Source: Roseimicrobium sp. ORNL1
GTDB lineage: Bacteria; Verrucomicrobiota; Verrucomicrobiia; Verrucomicrobiales; Verrucomicrobiaceae
Direction: 5' to 3'
Length of the DNA: 64,000 nucleotides
Assembly: GCF_011044495.1 (NCBI RefSeq)
Contig: NZ_CP049143.1
Span: forward strand, 1,240,001-1,304,000
The notes beneath the pieces are model-generated. The model made no database searches and was not told where the DNA came from. It saw nothing but the letters and a program-made list of their open reading frames with translations. The first letter of the stretch is position 1, and the number at the start of each line of letters is the position of its first letter. This document shows positions 17,185-25,737 of this stretch, one piece after another. Position numbers and translations under genes: made by a program.

Positions 17185-18993
17185 ATGAGAACGCTTTTCT
17201 TCTTTGCCTTCAGTCTTTGTCTTACCGGTTCGCTTGTAGGACAAGCAACTCCTCCGAAGCCGCCGGCCACGCCAGCGGCACCGGCAACTCCGGCTGCGCC
17301 TGCAGCACCCGGTACAGCGCTGAATCCGGAGCAGGAAATGGAGCAGATGTTCAACGACATCCAGAGCTCCTTCTCCAAGGGCATGTATGACGTGGCCCTG
17401 CAAAAGATTGGGGCCTTCCATACGAAGACCAACAACAAGGACTTCCCCCAGGTGATTTTCATGGAGGGGGCCTGCCACTTCAATCTCAAGCAGTTCGACA
17501 AGGCGGCGACCTTCTTCGAGAAGTTTGTCACCACGTATCCTGAGGAGGGAGCTGTGAACGACGCCATGATGGCGCTTGGTGAGTCCTACCTCAGCGCCGG
17601 CATGGCGGAGAAGGGCATCGAGGCGCTCAAGAAAGCTGCCGCGGTGGATGAGTTGCGCGACCGCGCCGGGTTGATGATCGCCAACCACCACAAGAAGGCA
17701 GGCCAGCCGGATGAGGCGCTGCAGATTCTCGAGGTGGTGCTGAAGGACCAGCAGGGCGCGCCCACGCAGGAGCAGCAGCAGGCCATCTTGCTTGCGGCGG
17801 ACATCTATGTGGCCAAGGGCCAGTCGGACAAGGCTTCCGCGTTGATGGAGCGTCTCCGCAGCGGTACCAGCGGTGCCGAGAGCATCGTGGAACTCAACAT
17901 CCTCGCCCAAAAGGTGGGGGATGCGATGCTGGAGTCGAGCAACTTCGGGGAGGCGCTGCGTGCCTACCAGAGCATGCGCCGCCACTCGGAACTGGTGCGC
18001 CTGCAGAAGGAGCGCCTCGCTGTCATCGAGGGCTGGGTCTCGTCCATCGCCGCGGGCGGACGTGTGCAGTTCATGGGCAAGCTTCTCTCGAAGGAAGAGG
18101 CGGACGCGCTTCTCGCCCAGAACAAGAAGGTGCTGGAAGACATCGAAGCGGTGAAGGACTACGACGCGAACATCTACTACCGCCTCGGCCAGTGCTTCTA
18201 TGAGATGCAGCGCATGCACGAGGCCATCCTCGCGTTCAAGGAAGTCTACGAGAACTACAGGGAATTCCCCGGTCGTGATGGCGCCCTGTTCGGCATGATT
18301 GCCGCCAACCAGCGGATCGAACGCGCTGGCCGCGCCTACAAGCTGTGCGAGGTCTACATGAAGGATTTTCCGGATGGGAAGTTCATCAACGAAGTGACGC
18401 AGATGTTTGGCTCGCTGGCCTACGAGAGCGGCAACCTGGAAGCGGCGGAAGAATCGCTGCAGCGCGTGGTCGCTGCCACCAAGGACCCCGAGCAGAAGGT
18501 CTCGCTCATGTTCCTGCTGGGAGTGGTCCAGTTTGAAGGTCAGAAGTTCGACGCCGCCCGCGGCACCTTCCAGACCATCGTGTCCGAGCACAAGACCTCG
18601 GTGCAGCGTCCGATGGCCCAGTACTACATTGCGCTTTCGTATTTCTTCCAGAACGACTCCGTGAAGGCCCGTCGCGCTCTCCGTGATTACATCGCGGATA
18701 ATCCGAAGGGCGAAAACGTCGTGGACGCGCGCTACCGTCTCGCCTTCATCGAAGTGCAGGCGCAGACAAACCTGAAGGAGGCCCTCGCGGACCTGGAGAA
18801 GCTGACGGTGGACCATCCCAATGACCAGAACATCGGTCAGGTCTGGTCCCTGCTTGGGGACGTGTATGCCCAGCGCCAGCCCACGGAAGAAGAAGCCAAG
18901 AAGGGTGTGGACTATGTGCTCAAGACCCTGGAGGCCTACCGCAACGCGGTGGGACAAGGCCAAGTCTCCGGACGTGATCAACTACGCCATTGA
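17185..18993 (+). CDS. Exported TPR protein, N-terminal part before an apparent frameshift
   Basis: The ATG at 17185 gives a signal peptide (RTLFFFAFSLCLTGSLVGQ) and an Ala/Pro linker. A long series of tetratricopeptide-like helices follows, such as YDVALQKIGAFHTK, FNLKQFDKAATFFEKF and QKFDAARGTFQTI. After residue about 588 the frame loses TPR character and stops at 18993. The same TPR pattern resumes at once in the next frame. Removing one G from GGTGGGA at 18949-18955 would join the parts into one protein of 1015 residues. It opens the ExbB/ExbD cluster and probably acts as a periplasmic scaffold. The cause may be a base-calling error or a real mutation. Confidence 0.75.
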   Translation: MRTLFFFAFSLCLTGSLVGQATPPKPPATPAAPATPAAPAAPGTALNPEQEMEQMFNDIQSSFSKGMYDVALQKIGAFHTKTNNKDFPQVIFMEGACHFNLKQFDKAATFFEKFVTTYPEEGAVNDAMMALGESYLSAGMAEKGIEALKKAAAVDELRDRAGLMIANHHKKAGQPDEALQILEVVLKDQQGAPTQEQQQAILLAADIYVAKGQSDKASALMERLRSGTSGAESIVELNILAQKVGDAMLESSNFGEALRAYQSMRRHSELVRLQKERLAVIEGWVSSIAAGGRVQFMGKLLSKEEADALLAQNKKVLEDIEAVKDYDANIYYRLGQCFYEMQRMHEAILAFKEVYENYREFPGRDGALFGMIAANQRIERAGRAYKLCEVYMKDFPDGKFINEVTQMFGSLAYESGNLEAAEESLQRVVAATKDPEQKVSLMFLLGVVQFEGQKFDAARGTFQTIVSEHKTSVQRPMAQYYIALSYFFQNDSVKARRALRDYIADNPKGENVVDARYRLAFIEVQAQTNLKEALADLEKLTVDHPNDQNIGQVWSLLGDVYAQRQPTEEEAKKGVDYVLKTLEAYRNAVGQGQVSGRDQLRH

Positions 18994-20233
18994 AAACGCC
19001 ACCAATCTCATGGTGGAAAAGGGCATGTGGAAGGAGCTCCAGGACATGTGGAGCAAGTACTACAATGCGGAAAAGGGCAAACCCGGAGCGCTGAAGGCCA
19101 TCTACTGGATCACCCGCGCCAACGAACGTGAGGCCAAGGAGCTTCAGAGCCAGGGCAAGCTGGACGAAGCCAGGGCCGCAGAGCAGTCCGCACGCAAGCT
19201 GGTAGCCCAAGAGATGGCCCCCCACCTTGGCAATCCTGGCAATGAACAGGTAGAAGTACTCATCCAGCAGCTCACGACCATGATGGTGCCCAAGCGCCGT
19301 CCCCGCGCCGTGGTAGCTGCTGCTCCTGCCCCCGCACCTGCTGCTACTCCTGACGGCGCGGCAGCCACGCCTCCGCCTGATGGCGCTGCCGCTACTGGCG
19401 CCGCACCTGCTGCGGCCCCTGCACCTGCCGCCCCTGAGCTCACGTTTGAGCAAGTGGAAGAGGAGTTCAAACAACTCGTCACGCCGGAAGGTGGCAACAT
19501 GAATGGAACCGCCGCCGCCCGCATCCTCTACGGACGCGCGCTTATCGCCCGCCTCTTCAAAGATGTGACCAAGTTTGAGAATCTCATCAACCTCATCCCA
19601 GATGCTGCCAAGGCGGAGGAACTGAGCCCGCTGCTTCTCGCGACTCTTGGCGATCTGATGTTCAAGAAGGGTGACGTCGACAAGGCTGGTCAGTACTACG
19701 AGCAGATCCGCTTGAAGTATCCCACCAGCGAGTTCGGGGACAAGGCGCCCACCGGTCTCGGTGAAATCGCCTACCAGAAGAAGGACTACGAGAACGCCCT
19801 GACCCTGTTCACGGAGGCCGTTGAGAAGTATGGCTTCAGCCCGGACAGCATCCTGAACGGTACCCTTGGTCGTGCGAAGACCCTCCTGGCGATGGGCAAG
19901 CATGATGAGGCGCTGAAGCTGTACGAGACCGTCATCAACACCCGCGACTGGCGTCCTGCCATGCCAGAGGGCCTCTTTGGCGCCGGCCAGTCCTACGAAG
20001 CCAAGGGCGAACCGAAGAAGGCCATCGACTTCTACCGGAAAATCATCATCGCCAACCGCAAGAACAAGCCCATTCTGGCCAAAGCCTACCTGCGTGCAGC
20101 CGAGTGCTACATCCAGATCAAGGACAACGCGAGCGCCCGTACCGTGCTCGAAGAGATGTTGCGCCAGAAGGACATCACGGACCAGCCTGAGTTCGAGCAG
20201 GGCAGAACGCTTATCAATTCCGTCGGCCCCTAG
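18974..20233 (+). CDS. TPR protein, C-terminal part after the apparent frameshift
   Basis: This continues the TPR protein in the frame shifted by one base. Recognisable coding begins at about 18951 with DKAKSPDVINYAIENATN. If it is translated separately, a GTG at 18974 or the ATG at 19010 could serve as the start. An Ala/Pro/Thr-rich linker (about 19320-19435) separates two TPR blocks; the second has GDLMFKKGDVDKAGQYYEQI and AKTLLAMGKHDEALKLYETV. The sharp switch of frame with no loss of family character argues for one interrupted gene rather than two genes. The next gene starts 40 bp downstream. Confidence 0.7.
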   Translation: MINYAIENATNLMVEKGMWKELQDMWSKYYNAEKGKPGALKAIYWITRANEREAKELQSQGKLDEARAAEQSARKLVAQEMAPHLGNPGNEQVEVLIQQLTTMMVPKRRPRAVVAAAPAPAPAATPDGAAATPPPDGAAATGAAPAAAPAPAAPELTFEQVEEEFKQLVTPEGGNMNGTAAARILYGRALIARLFKDVTKFENLINLIPDAAKAEELSPLLLATLGDLMFKKGDVDKAGQYYEQIRLKYPTSEFGDKAPTGLGEIAYQKKDYENALTLFTEAVEKYGFSPDSILNGTLGRAKTLLAMGKHDEALKLYETVINTRDWRPAMPEGLFGAGQSYEAKGEPKKAIDFYRKIIIANRKNKPILAKAYLRAAECYIQIKDNASARTVLEEMLRQKDITDQPEFEQGRTLINSVGP

Positions 20234-20272
20234 TCCAGTCTATAGTATTTTGAGCAGCTTCCGCTTCGCTTC

Positions 20273-21187
20273 ATGAAAGCCGCAATCATCTTTTCATTCC
20301 TCTGCCTTTTCACCGCTGGCCTGCATGCCCAGGCGCTGGTGCTCAAGGACGGCAGCCGCATTCCGGGAGGCCAGTTCTCCATCGAGGGGGGCAAAATCCA
20401 GCAGAAAAAGACCCTCTCCAACGGCCAGTCCGCTGTGGTGATGGTGCCCGTGGAGAACATTGACCGCCTCGAGTGGCCGGAAGTCACCCAGGTCCTGGAG
20501 GCGCACACGCTGATGTCCGAGGGCAAATCGAAGGAGGCTATTGAGACCCTGCAGAAGGCCAAGGACTTCTTCAAGCCCCTGAAGTCGGTGAAAGGCAGCC
20601 CCTATAATGAGGTGGCCTTCGCCCTCGTCGAGACGATGGACCAGGCGGGCGACTTCGATGGACTGCTGCGTGCGCTGCCTGAAGTGGAAGGCATGAAGTG
20701 GGACAAGACGAAGGAGTTCAAACTCCGCATCGTGAAGCTCAACATGGACCGCCGCACCTCGTCGGATCTGGAGGCGATCCTGGGTCGTGCCGAGAGCCTG
20801 CTCCGCGATACGGACGACTCCAACGTGGCGGCCCGCCTGTGGATCACCATTGCGGAGATTCACACCCGCCAGGAGCGCTGGGAGCAGGCCTTTGAGGCCT
20901 ATCTCCACGTGCCTGTCTTCTACGGCAGCCAGGGCGCCCTGGTTCCGCAGGCCGAGTTGTCCGCCGCCCGCATGCTGGCGAAGATGGAACTTTTCAAAGA
21001 CGCCGTCGGTTATTATCAGAGAATTCAGGAACTCTATGCTGGGTCGGAGATCGCGGAGACCGCGAAGAAGGAAATGCTGCCCATCAACGGTCTGCCCAAC
21101 AAGGCGGACAAGGTTCCTGGCTCCAAGAACAAGGAGAAGGACAAGCAAGAATCACCAAAGACCGCCGCAAACCCAGATTCAAAGTAA
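20273..21187 (+). CDS. Secreted TPR-like protein
   Basis: A 304-residue protein with a signal peptide ending near AGLHAQ. A short beta-rich start follows (LVLKDGSRIPGGQFSIEGGKI), resembling small SHD1/SLAP-type modules seen in PVC proteins. Helical TPR-like repeats make up the rest (AARLWITIAEIHTRQERWEQAFEAYLHV), with a Lys-rich C-terminus. No enzyme motif is visible. It lies between the large TPR gene and exbB with 40 bp and 10 bp gaps, so it is almost certainly an operon member and probably a periplasmic adaptor. Confidence 0.7.
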   Translation: MKAAIIFSFLCLFTAGLHAQALVLKDGSRIPGGQFSIEGGKIQQKKTLSNGQSAVVMVPVENIDRLEWPEVTQVLEAHTLMSEGKSKEAIETLQKAKDFFKPLKSVKGSPYNEVAFALVETMDQAGDFDGLLRALPEVEGMKWDKTKEFKLRIVKLNMDRRTSSDLEAILGRAESLLRDTDDSNVAARLWITIAEIHTRQERWEQAFEAYLHVPVFYGSQGALVPQAELSAARMLAKMELFKDAVGYYQRIQELYAGSEIAETAKKEMLPINGLPNKADKVPGSKNKEKDKQESPKTAANPDSK

Positions 21188-21196
21188 TCAGATACC

Positions 21197-22065
21197 ATGC
21201 ACATCACATCCCCGAATCGTACCCGTTCCCGAACAACCCAATGGATTGGACGACTGCTCGTCTGTGGCACGTTGCTTTGCGGCTCCATCAATGCGTTTGC
21301 GGAGGAGGCGACTGCGCCTGCTGCAGCGGGTGAGGCGGGCAAGGCTGCGGTGCACAGGAAGACGATGCTGCAAAAGTTCCAGGAAGGTGGATGGGTGATG
21401 TACCCCATCCTTGGCTTCTCGGTGCTCACCATCTGGCTGTCCGTGGACCTCTGGATCCGCACGGGCAAGAAGAAGCTGGCTCCGGATGCGCACGTGAATG
21501 GCGCGAAGGACCTCTTCCGCATGGGGGACTACGTGGGAGCGTACCAGCACTGCAAGAACAACCCCTCCGCCTTCAGCGACGCCACCCGCGTGGCTCTCAG
21601 CTTCATCGGCGACGGCCAGCAGGCCACGGAAGACGCCATGATCGGTGAACTGAACAAGTTCAACGCCGCGACCACCACCCGAATCAACTACCTCTCCGTT
21701 ATCGGTGTGTGCACACCGATGGTGGGGCTGCTGGGTACGGTAACGGGCATGGTGACGGCGTTCGAACACCTCGGTACCGCCGGCGTGGGCGACCCCTCTG
21801 GTCTGTCCGCAGCCATCGGTGAAGTGCTCATCGCCACGGCGTCCGGTCTGGCCATCGCTATTCCGGCGTTCATGATGTTCTACGTGTGCTGCGCAACCGC
21901 CTGCAGGGTTCCATCCACTACGCCCAGGAAATCGTGGTCTCCTTGTTCCGCAAGATGCCGTACGAAGACCTCAAGGACTGCCACGTGGGTGAGGAAGAGT
22001 TCTTCGCTGCTCGCCCGAACTGGGTGGCGGACGACGCCGGTGCGGCCCATGCGGTGCCTGCCTAA
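21197..22065 (+). CDS. exbB: ExbB/TolQ/MotA proton-channel protein with an apparent frameshift
   Basis: ExbB-type stators use the proton gradient to drive periplasmic partners. A signal-like helix is followed by GWVMYPILGFSVLTIWLSVDLWI, then the conserved pair TTRINYLSVIGVCTPMVGLLGTVTGM and IGEVLIATASGLAIAIPAFMMFYV. At 21881-21890 (TACGTGTGCT) the frame is lost. The matching continuation (VLRNRLQGSIHYAQEIVV and a tail ending AAHAVPA at 22065) lies in another frame. A two-base GT gain or one-base loss would explain this. Read literally, the frame runs to 22210 with a nonsense tail overlapping exbD. A full protein would have about 288 residues. Confidence 0.82.
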
Positions 22066-22149
22066 GAGGCAAATTGAACGGAGCCTGCGTCTGCAGGCTC
22101 CAATCTCCCAAGAATCAAGTTTCAAACAATCTCTTACCTTTTCTGACTT

Positions 22150-22584
22150 ATGGGCGGCGGCGGCGGTAGTATGGAAAGCGGCGAACCGGAGTTTCAAATT
22201 GCTCCGATGATCGACTGCTTGCTCGTGTTGCTCATTTTCTTCATGAGCATCACCACGGCGTCGGTCTTGCAGATCGACAAGGACATTGTCCTGCCCGTGG
22301 CCCCAGACGCGAAAAAGGCGGAGAAGGCCAAGGTCCAGGAAGGCGCCATCAATGTGAAGTGGGATCCGAAGACCCAGAAGGGAGTATTCTCGTTCGAGGG
22401 TGCCACCTTTGATGACACCGCGTTGCTGGTGGAGCGGCTGAAGCAACGCAAGGAGACCATTGAAGGCTACCGCCTCATCATTCGCGGTGACAGTCGCCTG
22501 CCTGCCGTCGAGATCCAGCGGACCATGAGCATCCTGGCTAATGCGGGGTACTCGGATCTTTCCTTCTCGGCGTTGAATCAGTAG
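22150..22584 (+). CDS. exbD: ExbD/TolR-family protein 1
   Basis: A 144-residue ExbD with a Gly-rich start, one transmembrane helix and a periplasmic domain. The motif FQIAPMIDCLLVLLIFFM carries the conserved membrane aspartate (D22) that binds the proton in the ExbB-ExbD channel. The C-terminal RLIIRGDSRLPAVEIQRTMSI matches the ExbD periplasmic fold. It lies directly downstream of exbB and 49 bp upstream of a second exbD. Confidence 0.92.
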   Translation: MGGGGGSMESGEPEFQIAPMIDCLLVLLIFFMSITTASVLQIDKDIVLPVAPDAKKAEKAKVQEGAINVKWDPKTQKGVFSFEGATFDDTALLVERLKQRKETIEGYRLIIRGDSRLPAVEIQRTMSILANAGYSDLSFSALNQ

Positions 22585-22633
22585 TCCAGTCAGACAGACA
22601 GACAGTTTCCAGTTCTTCTTCCTAATTCCTCAA

Positions 22634-23116
22634 ATGAGCAGTCACGGACACCGTCGGCGCAGAGAGATTGAAACTGAGAATCCCAACGCCGGATTCCAGA
22701 TCGCACCCATGATCGACGTGGTGTTCGTGATCATGCTTTTCTTCATGGTCATGGCCAACAGCGTGAAGGTGGAGTACGAGCTGAAGACAGCGCTCCCCGG
22801 CGTGGCCACCACTACCAACGACGACGTGGTGCTGCCGGATGAAATCACCATCGAAGTGGCTGAGGACGACCTCGTCACCATGAATGAAGAGGTGTATGAC
22901 GCCGGTCTGCCTCCCGACCAGGCCAAGAAGTTGCCGACCCTCACCGACAGCCTCATCCGCCTGAAAAAGGATGCGGATGACCGGGGCAGCAAAGTCCTCG
23001 TGACCCTGGTGACCGAGGAGCAGGCCAAGTACGGTCGCATCATTGACGTGATGAACGCCCTCGCCAAGGCCAAGATTTCCAACGTGACCTTCACCGTCGG
23101 CTCTGAAGAATTTTAG
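22634..23116 (+). CDS. exbD: ExbD/TolR-family protein 2
   Basis: A second ExbD of 160 residues. A basic cytoplasmic tail (HGHRRRRE) precedes FQIAPMIDVVFVIMLFFMVM with the proton-binding aspartate D28. The periplasmic part includes SKVLVTLVTEEQAKYGRIID, analogous to the usual ExbD segment. Two different ExbDs after one ExbB suggest a heteromeric ExbD dimer in the stator. The first toroid gene follows 77 bp downstream. Confidence 0.92.
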   Translation: MSSHGHRRRREIETENPNAGFQIAPMIDVVFVIMLFFMVMANSVKVEYELKTALPGVATTTNDDVVLPDEITIEVAEDDLVTMNEEVYDAGLPPDQAKKLPTLTDSLIRLKKDADDRGSKVLVTLVTEEQAKYGRIIDVMNALAKAKISNVTFTVGSEEF

Positions 23117-23193
23117 GAGTTTGTGCTACAAGTTTTTTTACCGCATGTGCTAATATCGCGGTGTCATGGTCGTTATTTGGCCACTTCCCGCTC

Positions 23194-24954
23194 ATGAGTG
23201 AACAGCAATCATCCAGTGGCAATCCCGTGCCACCGCCGAATCCCGGCGTGCCGCCCGTCCAGATCCAGTCTCTGACCCCTGGTGGGAGCAGCTCTTCTGC
23301 CGTGCCGATTCCGGCTGCGCCCGTGATTCCGCCTCCCACGGCATCCTCCGCGGTGCAGCTCGAGACGGCTGCCTATGAAGAAGGCGCACCCGTCTATGCC
23401 GAGGGGCACCCTGAGTTTCAGCAGCCGCACTACGCTCCGGCCCCCAAGAAGAATATCTTTGTCCAGTACTGGAACAAGGTGGGTGGCGGTTCCTTCCTCA
23501 TCAGCTTGCTCATCCACGCCGGCCTGCTCATTGGTGCCTTCTTCATTGTGAAGGAGTACAGCACGGAGAAGAAGGTCGACTTCCTCCCCGGTGGCGGCAA
23601 CAAGGAAGGGCAGCAGGCTAGCCAGCAGCTCTCCCAGAAGGTGCAGAACAAAAAGCGCAGCTCGCTGAACAAGAGCAATCCCATGCGCAAGGTGGTGTCC
23701 ATGAGTGCCACGAGCGCCATTTCGCTTCCGGAAGTGCCGATGGAGTCCATCGACATGCCGGAAATGAGCAGCCTCATGGGCGGCTCGATGGGCAGTGGTG
23801 GTTTCGGCAGCGGCGGTGCGGGTGGTGGATTTGGCAAGGGTACCGGCATCGGTGGCAATACCGGCTTCGTGAGCCTGCCTCCCTCCATGAGAAGCCGCTG
23901 CAGCAGCGCGGAACGTCTTCAGAAGCTCAAGGAAAGCGGTGGCACTGCCGAGTGTGAGCGCGCCGTGAGCAATGCCTTGGAATATCTCAAGAGCAAGCAG
24001 AAGCCGGATGGCAGCTGGGGCACCAACTCCAAGGGCGCCATGACTGGCTTTGCCCTCCTGTGTTTCCTCGGCCGCTGCGAGACGCCGGAGTCCATCTACT
24101 ACGGCGACAATGTGATGAAGGGCATTCTCTTCCTCATTGAGATGCAGAAGAAGAATCCCTACAAGATGTTCAGCCAGGCCACCTCGGGCAACGCTCCAGT
24201 GTACGAGCACGGCATCGCGACCTACGCCCTCGGCGAGATGTACACGCTGGCTCGTATGGGCAGCAAGTCGCTCCCGGGCATGCGCGAGGCATTTGAGGAC
24301 GGCGTGAAGGTCATCATCGACAACCAGCAAGCTGGCGGCAGCTGGGTGTATGACACGGAGAAGGGCTTCTACTCTCCCAGCCGCGAGGACCTTTCCGTCA
24401 CGGGCTGGCAATACCAGGCGCTCAAGGCCGCCAAGCTCACCAGCCTGAAGATCAATGGCCTGGGTCCTGCCATCGACAAGACCGTGAAGTACATCGAGGG
24501 CAAGCAGACCAAGGACGGCGGCATCGGCAACCCCAACCGTGAAGGTGGCTACAACCAGTGGAACCTGACCGGCGCCGGCACTCTGGGTCTCCAGACGCTC
24601 GCCCATGGTGGCAAGAAGACGGAAATCAAGAAGGCCATCGGCTTCGCACACGAACTCTTCAAGAAGGAGCCGCCGGAATTCACCACGGGCGACATGTACG
24701 GCTGGTACTACTACCACCAGTGCTTCTTCCAGTATGGCGGTGAGGAATGGAAATACTGGAACGAGCTTGTGCTTCCGCAGCTCCTCAAGGCCCAGCAGCC
24801 GGATGGCAGCTGGAAGCCCAATGGCGCCGCGCACAATCCTTCCGCCGGTGGCGACAATGTCTACTCCACTGCCCTGTGCACCCTCATGCTGGAGGTGTAC
24901 TACCGCTACCTGAAGGTCGGCGACCGCGAGCAGAAGTCGATGTTCGACCGGTAA
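23194..24954 (+). CDS. TM-anchored alpha/alpha toroid protein 1 (squalene-cyclase fold)
   Basis: From the ATG at 23194 the protein has 586 residues. A Pro-rich cytoplasmic N-terminus contains VQIQSLTPGG. One transmembrane helix follows (about 99-120, LISLLIHAGLLIGAFFIV), then a Gly/Met-rich periplasmic linker and a prenyltransferase/squalene-oxidase-repeat toroid (about 230-586). QW-like repeats are visible as QKPDGSWGT, QQAGGSWVYD, QTKDGGIG and QQPDGSWKPN. No DxDD or DCTAE cyclase motif is seen, so binding is more likely than catalysis. The anchor looks like TonB but no TonB C-terminal domain is present. It follows ExbB-ExbD-ExbD, which points to a force-driven partner. Confidence 0.85.
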   Translation: MSEQQSSSGNPVPPPNPGVPPVQIQSLTPGGSSSSAVPIPAAPVIPPPTASSAVQLETAAYEEGAPVYAEGHPEFQQPHYAPAPKKNIFVQYWNKVGGGSFLISLLIHAGLLIGAFFIVKEYSTEKKVDFLPGGGNKEGQQASQQLSQKVQNKKRSSLNKSNPMRKVVSMSATSAISLPEVPMESIDMPEMSSLMGGSMGSGGFGSGGAGGGFGKGTGIGGNTGFVSLPPSMRSRCSSAERLQKLKESGGTAECERAVSNALEYLKSKQKPDGSWGTNSKGAMTGFALLCFLGRCETPESIYYGDNVMKGILFLIEMQKKNPYKMFSQATSGNAPVYEHGIATYALGEMYTLARMGSKSLPGMREAFEDGVKVIIDNQQAGGSWVYDTEKGFYSPSREDLSVTGWQYQALKAAKLTSLKINGLGPAIDKTVKYIEGKQTKDGGIGNPNREGGYNQWNLTGAGTLGLQTLAHGGKKTEIKKAIGFAHELFKKEPPEFTTGDMYGWYYYHQCFFQYGGEEWKYWNELVLPQLLKAQQPDGSWKPNGAAHNPSAGGDNVYSTALCTLMLEVYYRYLKVGDREQKSMFDR

Positions 24955-24990
24955 ACAACGGCAGACGGTAGACAGCCATAAAAGTTTTGT

Positions 24991-25019
24991 GAAGGGCCTC
25001 CGCGGAGGCCCTTCATTGT
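24991..25019 (+). terminator. Terminator after toroid gene 1
   Basis: A perfect 12 bp stem (24991-25002 with 25003-25014, minimal loop from the CGCG centre) is followed by ATTGTTT. It separates the main ExbB/ExbD operon from the second toroid gene. Confidence 0.8.
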
Positions 25020-25157
25020 TTACGGGGGGGCGTGGGGTTTGTGCCAGCGGCAGTGTGTTCCTGTATTACCTGCCTGCCGACGGCATCATGGTGTATCATA
25101 TCCGGATTCCACAAGACGCATGTCCGTCAAGAGTAAGAACTCCAGAACGTTTTAGGC

Positions 25158-25497
25158 ACGTCTCGTGATGTGTCCGGCACGAACCAGCCTGGAGTCTCCA
25201 TGAGCGGACACGCACCTTGCGCGCAGCGCTTTGGAGTGCGCGTACGAAGTACCGCTTTGGGAGGAGGCGCCACGAGGTGGTTGACGCAGAAGCTATCCAT
25301 AACTTCAAGCGGAGGTCGCGGGTCACTGCGTTCTTGTGATGTAAAACTACCTGGTGGGAGCGTGCCTGCAGGAAGCTCTTCACCACAAAGCTTCCCACCA
25401 AAGCGGTGCTTCGCACACGCACTCCAAGGCGCTGCGCGCAAGGTGGTTCGTCGCAGAGTTGCGTCTCGCCGCGAGGGCTGTTCAGATCACGAGACGT
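25158..25497. repeat. Element D: long inverted repeat between the toroid genes
   Basis: The outer 12-base arms ACGTCTCGTGAT (25158-25169) and ATCACGAGACGT (25486-25497) are perfect reverse complements. Inside, about 52-base arms (25213-25264 and 25393-25445) also pair with a few mismatches and a small gap. Together they could fold into one large hairpin. The rest of the 783 bp gap between the toroid genes, including 25500-25737 just before toroid gene 2, shows nothing I can name. Confidence 0.85.
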
Positions 25498-25737
25498 TTC
25501 TGATTTGCTTCATGTCTATGTTAACCGGACGCAGATGCGCTTTGCGGGATCCTTCCCCCCTTTCAGGGCGCAATACAACGGCTGAGCATGATGCTATCGC
25601 AGTGAGTTGTTATACAAGCCTCAATAACATCAGCCAAGGCGCGCACCATCACTACGCGGCGGCGGGGCTTTTCTTGGAAGATTCAGCAAGTGACTCTCCA
25701 CTCTCGTCATGCCGGGCGAACTCAAGACGCCTCTGCC

